The notes beneath the pieces are model-generated. The model was not told where the DNA came from and ran no database searches. It was given only the letters and a program-made list of their open reading frames with translations. DNA of 39,868 nt, taken from positions 1-39,868 of the forward strand of contig CANHRE010000016.1 in assembly GCA_947463095.1 (NCBI GenBank), in the 5' to 3' direction. The translations under genes were made by a program, and so were the position numbers. The DNA is from Flavobacteriales bacterium (GTDB lineage Bacteria; Bacteroidota; Bacteroidia; NS11-12g; UBA955). Position 1 is the first letter of the stretch. Each line of letters opens with the position of its first letter. Shown one piece after another: positions 35,186 through 39,868 of the stretch.

Positions 35186-35788
35186 ATGTCCGGAACTACC
35201 CTGCATGCGCGCTTTATTGGATCCTGGCCCGAGGTGGGCATGATGCCTGCGGGCGTGCTGCCGGAATTCGCGTTCATAGGAAGAAGTAATGTGGGCAAGT
35301 CCTCGCTTATCAACATGTTGTGTGGCAGGAAAAATCTGGCCCATACCTCGGCCAACCCGGGTAAAACACAAACCATCAACCTGTTTGATATCAACAGCAC
35401 ATGGAACCTGGCCGATTTGCCCGGCTATGGCTATGCCCGTGTTTCGAAAGAAAAGCGCGGCGCTTTTGAGGCCATGATCAGCAACTACTTCTTGAAAAGA
35501 AGCAACCTGTATTGTGCCTTTGTGCTGGTGGACAGCCGCATTCCCCCGCAGCCCATAGACCTGGAATTTATTCGATGGTTGGGTTCTGAGGGCATCCCGC
35601 TGGCCATCATCTACACCAAGGCCGATAAAAAACGGAAACAAGAGCTGGAAACAAACCTACAGGCCATTCGCGAAGCGCTTCAGGCAGACTGGGAAGAGCT
35701 GCCCATGCAGTTCGTCACCTCGGCAGAAGACGGCATAGGCCGCGAAGAGTTGGTTGCCTTTATGAATGCCGCCGGAAGGAAATCTTAA
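35186..35788 (+). CDS. engB: Ribosome biogenesis GTPase EngB/YsxC
   Basis: 200 residues. It is an essential GTPase in large-subunit assembly in many bacteria. G-motifs are complete: G1 GRSNVGKSSLIN, G2 TSANPGKTQ, G3 DLPGYGYA, G4 YTKADK and G5 VTSAEDG. The N-terminus (ARFIGSWPEVGMMP.. PEFAFIGRSNVGKS) fits. ATG 35186 is preferred to an earlier in-frame position at 35159. It is divergent from ubiE and convergent with hemW, sharing TTAA. Confidence 0.95.
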   Translation: MSGTTLHARFIGSWPEVGMMPAGVLPEFAFIGRSNVGKSSLINMLCGRKNLAHTSANPGKTQTINLFDINSTWNLADLPGYGYARVSKEKRGAFEAMISNYFLKRSNLYCAFVLVDSRIPPQPIDLEFIRWLGSEGIPLAIIYTKADKKRKQELETNLQAIREALQADWEELPMQFVTSAEDGIGREELVAFMNAAGRKS

Positions 35789-36918
35789 CCTTCTTCCACC
35801 TGCATCAGGGCTGCCGCAACGGCATCGGCAAAATGACGCCCCTGCGCTGTGAGCCGGAATGCGCCCCCTTCAAGCACGGCCCACCCGCGCTGCTGGAATG
35901 CCTGCAACTCCGTGTTATGCCGGGCTGAGAAGCCGGGCTGCAGCTGTTCGGCCTCTTCCAGAACTAATCCTTCTGCCAGCCTGATTCGGGTCATCACCAG
36001 TTCGTTCAGCCTGGTGGGCAAATCCAGAACTTCATCCATACGACTCCAAACTCCTTGCCTTGCCTGTTCCATATACAACTTGTTGTCGGCAACATTCCAC
36101 ATGCGGCGCCTCCCGTCATAGCTGTGCGCAGAAGGGCCAAGTCCCAGGTATGGCAAATGATACCAGTACGCGCTGTTGTGCCTTGCCCTGAATCCAGGTT
36201 TGCACAGGTTACTGATTTCGTAATGCTCCCAGCCCGCAGCAGCGGCTTCGGCCATAAGTATATCAAACTGCCGCGCCTGGAGGTCTTCATCCGGCGCCGG
36301 ATATTTACCCTGCTGCACCAACTTTTTATAAGGTGTTTCCGTTTCCAGTGTTAGGGCATACGCGCTGAGGTGGTCTGCGCCGCTGTGAAACACCCTGCGC
36401 AGAGAATCGGTCCAGGCCCGGTCACTCAGCAATGGGCTGCCGTATATCAAATCAACATTCACGGAATGTATTCCAGAGTCCAGCAACGTGTTGAGTGCGG
36501 CTTCCGATTGTTCAGCCGTGTGTGCCCTGTTCATCCAGCGCAATTCCTCTTCAGAAAAACTCTGTATGCCCAGGCTTATCCTGTTGATACCAGAGGCCAG
36601 CCAGGCGGAGGCCAGCTCCTTTGTTACATCGTCAGGATTGGCCTCCAAGGTAAATTCCCCTTGAGCAGCAAAGTTCAATCTGCTCCTGATGGCATCGAGA
36701 AACTGGCTTAGCACATCCGGAGGGATGAGCGAAGGTGTTCCACCTCCCAGATACAGGGAGCTAAATTCCTGAGCCGACCAGACATCCGCTTCAGCCTCTG
36801 CTTCCAACAGGATGCCTTCAAGCATGTCAGACAAACCCTGTTGGTTTACGCTAAAGTGGAAGTTGCAATAGAAGCAGGCCTTGCGGCAAAATGGAATATG
36901 AATATAGAGGCCCGCCAT
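35785..36918 (-). CDS. hemW: Radical SAM heme chaperone HemW
   Basis: 377 residues from ATG 36918 (MAGLYIHIPFCRKACFYC). The radical-SAM cluster motif C-x3-C-x2-C is at 11, 15 and 18, followed by SLYLGGGTPSLIP, LEANPDDVT, GINRISLGIQSFSE and the HemW C-terminal domain with NSAYWYHLPYLGLGPSAHSYDG. HemW resembles oxygen-independent coproporphyrinogen oxidase but acts in heme delivery. The frame extends to 37011 but the extra residues overlap the divergent gene and are not like the family. Another heme gene, hemD, lies 2.7 kb away. Confidence 0.92.
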   Translation of the reverse strand: MAGLYIHIPFCRKACFYCNFHFSVNQQGLSDMLEGILLEAEAEADVWSAQEFSSLYLGGGTPSLIPPDVLSQFLDAIRSRLNFAAQGEFTLEANPDDVTKELASAWLASGINRISLGIQSFSEEELRWMNRAHTAEQSEAALNTLLDSGIHSVNVDLIYGSPLLSDRAWTDSLRRVFHSGADHLSAYALTLETETPYKKLVQQGKYPAPDEDLQARQFDILMAEAAAAGWEHYEISNLCKPGFRARHNSAYWYHLPYLGLGPSAHSYDGRRRMWNVADNKLYMEQARQGVWSRMDEVLDLPTRLNELVMTRIRLAEGLVLEEAEQLQPGFSARHNTELQAFQQRGWAVLEGGAFRLTAQGRHFADAVAAALMQVEEG

Positions 36919-36959
36919 CGCGCTTTCAAAATTGCAGCGCCTGATTGACATTTGTGCAC

Positions 36960-38654
36960 ATGGGCCGAATGCTTTTGCCGCTGATGTTTCTGGTATCAGG
37001 ATGTCTGACACCGGAGCGAAACGGCAGGGTGTTTTTCCTGCAACAGGACAACCAGGGCCAAACCTTGTCGCGCTGGCATCGACAGGGTTTTTTAGAAGCC
37101 GCCTGCATCGACTCCGGACGCAGCAAAGGCCGGCTGGAGTACCGCTGTATCAGAGGGCCCTTATACCGTTCCGACAGCGTAATCATTGGCAGCGACTCTG
37201 CGTATCGTTTCTGGGGCGAAAGCCTGCAAGAGGTGCATATCGGACAACTGTTGCCTGAAACCGATGCCTTGTGTTTGCGTGCTGTAAGGCAGGCGCAGCA
37301 GGCGGGATTTCCGTTTGCCAGGATAGAGCGCACCCTGGTGAAACCCCATCTTGGAACCTATACCTTGCGGCTTCAGGCCTCTGCCGGCGAACAGTTTTTT
37401 TGGGACAGCCTGCTGTTCAGCGGCACACCAGCGCCGGATACACGCTGGCTGATGCGCGCGCTGGGGGCAGTTCCCGGGACTTCCTGGAGGCCTCTGGAAA
37501 CTTCCGTGCTCAAAGCAAGAATCAACCTGATGGGACCTTTTCGCTGGCAGGGCGAGCCTTTTTTGGTGTATTCGGGAAACAAAGCCGGCATATTTATTCC
37601 TGCTGAACAAGTTCCGGCAAACCAACTGATGCTTCTGGCGGGCGCAGGGAATCGGGAAGGAAATCAAAAACCGGTGCTTACGGGCGAGGCCCGTTTGCAT
37701 CTGGAACACCTTTTTAGCAGGGAATGGATGATTCACGCCGCCTGGAGAAGCTTCAACGGCTTGTCGCAGGACCTTCAGCTGAGGATGCGGGCACCATTCC
37801 CCGGAGGCTTACCCCTGATTGCCGCCGGTTCCTTACAAGCTGTTCGCGTAGACAGCAGCTTTGCCAGCATCAACCCTACCCTTTCGGCATCCTGGCTGTG
37901 GCATAAACTGGAACTAACTACTGAGCTGGAACAACAAAACCACATCCAGCAAAGCGTGGATACCGCCGCAATCATCCGCAACAGATCTCTGCCCGCCAAC
38001 CTGGGATGCCGGGTGAACTTTTACACACTGGGGCTGCATCTTCGCAATATGGACCACCCGTTCAATCCTTCGAGCGGACTGGAAGCCCGATTTGATGTAG
38101 CTGCAGGAAGCAAGGTTATCAAAAGAAATCCCGTGATAGAAAACCTGTCGCTGACACATCCCGGGTTGCGCCTTTATGATTCCCTTCAGGGGGCGGGGAA
38201 AATGCAAAGCACCCCTTTTAGAATCCGGGCTAACATTTTGGCAGCGATAAAAATCAAAGGACATTTTACCGCTTTGATGGGCCTTCAGGGCCAGTTGTTG
38301 CGCGATGAATTGAGTTCGGTGGCACAAGCCGAACGGCTGGGAGGATTTTCAAACCTCCGGGGATTCAACGAACAGAGTATTTTTGCAAACTCTTGGCTGA
38401 TGAGCACCATTGAATTGCGATACCTGATGACTGAGCGCACCCATGCGAGTGTGTTCTGGAACGGCGCTCAAACCCAATTGCGCACAGCAGAGGCAAGCAG
38501 CACAAACCGGCGCTTTCAGGGATTCGGGCTGAGTGCGGGATTTGAAACAAGGCCCGGCATCCTGCAAATCACCTGGGCTATGGGACAAGAGCAGGGGCGT
38601 GCCTTGTCTTGGAGGGATGCCAAAATCCACGCAGGCCTGGTCAGTCTATTTTAG
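36960..38654 (+). CDS. Lipidated Omp85/BamA-superfamily protein, TamL-like
   Basis: 564 residues from ATG 36960. The N-terminus MGRMLLPLMFLVSGC is a lipoprotein signal with the lipobox VSGC, so Cys15 should be lipidated. Residues of about 60-230 could hold one or more POTRA-type domains (for example ALCLRAVRQAQQAGFPFARIE). The C-terminal 320 residues are barrel strands with the Omp85 motif GGFSNLRGFNEQSI and a final AKIHAGLVSLF. A lipidated Omp85 is the mark of TamL, which works with TamB in Bacteroidota; TamL is usually longer and next to tamB, which is not seen here. The DUF4271 gene starts 2 bp after its stop codon. Confidence 0.78.
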   Translation: MGRMLLPLMFLVSGCLTPERNGRVFFLQQDNQGQTLSRWHRQGFLEAACIDSGRSKGRLEYRCIRGPLYRSDSVIIGSDSAYRFWGESLQEVHIGQLLPETDALCLRAVRQAQQAGFPFARIERTLVKPHLGTYTLRLQASAGEQFFWDSLLFSGTPAPDTRWLMRALGAVPGTSWRPLETSVLKARINLMGPFRWQGEPFLVYSGNKAGIFIPAEQVPANQLMLLAGAGNREGNQKPVLTGEARLHLEHLFSREWMIHAAWRSFNGLSQDLQLRMRAPFPGGLPLIAAGSLQAVRVDSSFASINPTLSASWLWHKLELTTELEQQNHIQQSVDTAAIIRNRSLPANLGCRVNFYTLGLHLRNMDHPFNPSSGLEARFDVAAGSKVIKRNPVIENLSLTHPGLRLYDSLQGAGKMQSTPFRIRANILAAIKIKGHFTALMGLQGQLLRDELSSVAQAERLGGFSNLRGFNEQSIFANSWLMSTIELRYLMTERTHASVFWNGAQTQLRTAEASSTNRRFQGFGLSAGFETRPGILQITWAMGQEQGRALSWRDAKIHAGLVSLF

Positions 38655-38656
38655 TC

Positions 38657-39571
38657 ATGCGGAACATCCTGCTGCTGTTCATCACCTTTTGCTCCTGCCT
38701 GAACCTTTCAGGACAGGAAATGACGCTACCCACAGTTCCCTCAGACAGCTTCATCCAGCGCAGTTTCATCTGGAAGACACACCCCTTCAGCGATAGCATG
38801 CGCACGGACAGCACAAGAAAAATGCTTCGCGCTTTGTATGCTCCGGCCTTCAACAAAACACCGCTGCCGAGAAACGAAGATCCCTTGTCGCCATTCCTCA
38901 ATTTGGTATACAAGAAAAACACCCTGACCAAAACCTGGTTCTTTTTCATCAGCCTGCTGATCATCCTATTAATCATTGCCAACAGGAGTTTCTTTCAAAC
39001 CCTATTCTACGCGCGTTATCATGCCCTGTACAGTCGTTCCAGATTCAATGATTTGCTGCTGAACATGAAAAACAATATAGGACCCAGCAGCATCATGTCC
39101 GTGCTTACGGCACAGGCGGTATTTGCCCAGTTGATTGTAGTTTGGTTTATTGCATCGGGCTACGCACAACTGGCCAACAACCCCTTGTTCTATCTTGCGT
39201 TGCTGGTTCTGTTGCTGTTCTGGCGCCTGGCACTCTTCCTCACCCAAAGCCTGCATTGTTTCATTCTGGATCTTACCCCAATGCACCGCATCATCACCCT
39301 GTTCAAAACCAACTTGGAGCTGTTTGCCGGTATCATGCTGCTGCCGCTTGCCCTGGTTTTGTACTTCAACATAGAACCTTTGGAGCATCAATGGGTGGCT
39401 CCTTTGCTGCTGTACCTGCTGATAATCATGCTGTTGATGCGCATTGCCATTAGTGTGTTCATGCAAATTCGTCACGGGTACTTTAATTTCTTCGGTATGT
39501 TGTATTTTTGCGCCCTCGAAATTCTTCCCCACCTCCTATTGTACTCATTCATTCGCCAGTCGCTTACTTAA
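38657..39571 (+). CDS. DUF4271 family membrane protein
   Basis: 304 residues from ATG 38657. A signal-like first segment (RNILLLFITFCSCLNLSGQ) is followed by an extracytoplasmic stretch of about 75 residues and then seven or so membrane helices from residue 94 (TWFFFISLLIILLIIANRSF) to the C-terminus (FNFFGMLYFCALEILPHLLLYSF). This matches DUF4271, a Bacteroidota family of unknown function normally next to hemD, as here (the stop overlaps nothing, hemD starts 1 bp later). It begins 2 bp after the TamL-like gene. The frame from 38609 is longer but runs into that gene. Confidence 0.88.
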   Translation: MRNILLLFITFCSCLNLSGQEMTLPTVPSDSFIQRSFIWKTHPFSDSMRTDSTRKMLRALYAPAFNKTPLPRNEDPLSPFLNLVYKKNTLTKTWFFFISLLIILLIIANRSFFQTLFYARYHALYSRSRFNDLLLNMKNNIGPSSIMSVLTAQAVFAQLIVVWFIASGYAQLANNPLFYLALLVLLLFWRLALFLTQSLHCFILDLTPMHRIITLFKTNLELFAGIMLLPLALVLYFNIEPLEHQWVAPLLLYLLIIMLLMRIAISVFMQIRHGYFNFFGMLYFCALEILPHLLLYSFIRQSLT

Positions 39572-39572
39572 C

Positions 39573-39868
39573 ATGAGCAGAGAGAACAAAGTCAAAAGCA
39601 TCCTGATCACGCAACCTACTCCGGAGGCTGGCAAGAACGTTTACGAAGAACTTGCAAAAAAATACAAACTGAAGATTGACTTCAGGTCTTTCATTCATAT
39701 AGAGCCCCTTTCGGCCCGGGAAATCCGGCAACAAAGGGTAAACATTCTGGAACATACGGCCATCATCTTCAACTCAAAAAACGCCGTTGACAACTTCTTC
39801 AAGGTATGCGAAACCCTGAAAGTTGAAATGCCACCGGACATGAAGTATTTCAGCCTCAGCGAGAACAT
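39573..39868 (+). CDS. hemD: Uroporphyrinogen-III synthase (partial, 5' end)
   Basis: About 98 residues are visible before the window ends. The start MSRENKVKSILITQPTPEAG, the segment IDFRSFIHIEPLSAREIRQQR and HTAIIFNSKNAVDNFFKVCE match the N-terminal lobe of HemD in Bacteroidota. HemD cyclises hydroxymethylbilane to uroporphyrinogen III in heme synthesis. It follows DUF4271 by one base, forming a probable operon with it and perhaps with the TamL-like gene. Confidence 0.88.
   Translation, partial: MSRENKVKSILITQPTPEAGKNVYEELAKKYKLKIDFRSFIHIEPLSAREIRQQRVNILEHTAIIFNSKNAVDNFFKVCETLKVEMPPDMKYFSLSEN

Noticed and set aside
35119-35400. N-terminal extension of UbiE
   Set aside because: It lies antisense to the start of engB and adds 94 residues unlike any UbiE.

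Overview
The window is chromosomal DNA of a Bacteroidota bacterium with roughly balanced base composition. The evidence is a set of lineage-typical genes: a C-terminal type IX secretion (T9SS) sorting domain, PorT, DUF4271 beside hemD, a YceI/DUF5777 pair, a DUF5723-like barrel, a lipidated Omp85 protein resembling TamL, and the ligase-associated phosphoesterase PdeM. No rRNA, tRNA, transposase, phage gene or CRISPR array was found. It reads as core genome, densely packed, with many 4-bp gene overlaps and several TTG or GTG starts.

Layout. 1-1757 (-): 5' part of a secreted cell-surface protein that runs off the left edge. 1877-4926: recO (+), class I fructose-1,6-bisphosphatase (-) and aspartate kinase (+), then two terminators. 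5048-9169 (-): a 1373-residue multidomain secreted protein with a T9SS tail. 9476-10975 (-): a glucosaminidase with LysM repeats. 11087-13818 (+): dsbD and gmhA, coupled. 13815-19737 (-): a collinear run of ridA, acyl-CoA ligase, polyprenyl-phosphate sugar transferase, MBOAT acyltransferase and SGNH acyltransferase-like protein; the last three look like a module that builds and O-acylates a surface glycan. 19761-20923: a degenerate 3-hydroxyacyl-CoA dehydrogenase-like protein (+) and a peroxiredoxin (-). 21178-24870 (+): a 1230-residue outer-membrane barrel fused to a long, cysteine-patterned coiled coil. 24976-26938: a small zinc-ribbon protein (+), then a minus-strand cluster of mscS, an acidic small protein and apaG. 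26978-29279: pdeM (+) and a secreted amidohydrolase (-). 29324-31410 (+): an anchored OB-fold protein, then YceI coupled to DUF5777. 31491-35118 (-): ubiE-porT-tgt-lptF/G in one tight operon. 35186-39868: engB (+), hemW (-), a TamL-like Omp85 lipoprotein (+), DUF4271 (+) and the start of hemD (+).

The common theme is the cell envelope: T9SS assembly (PorT) and at least one cargo, periplasmic thiol chemistry (DsbD), LPS transport (LptF/G), heptose synthesis (GmhA), glycan acylation, peptidoglycan hydrolysis, outer-membrane assembly (TamL-like) and several barrels. No clearly new multi-gene system is visible. The most unusual single items are the barrel/coiled-coil fusion with one cysteine in most repeats, a Tgt without its zinc site, a 3-hydroxyacyl-CoA dehydrogenase relative lacking its NAD loop and catalytic histidine, and a short TamL-like protein without a TamB neighbour. 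All family assignments come from reading the translated sequence; no database search was run.
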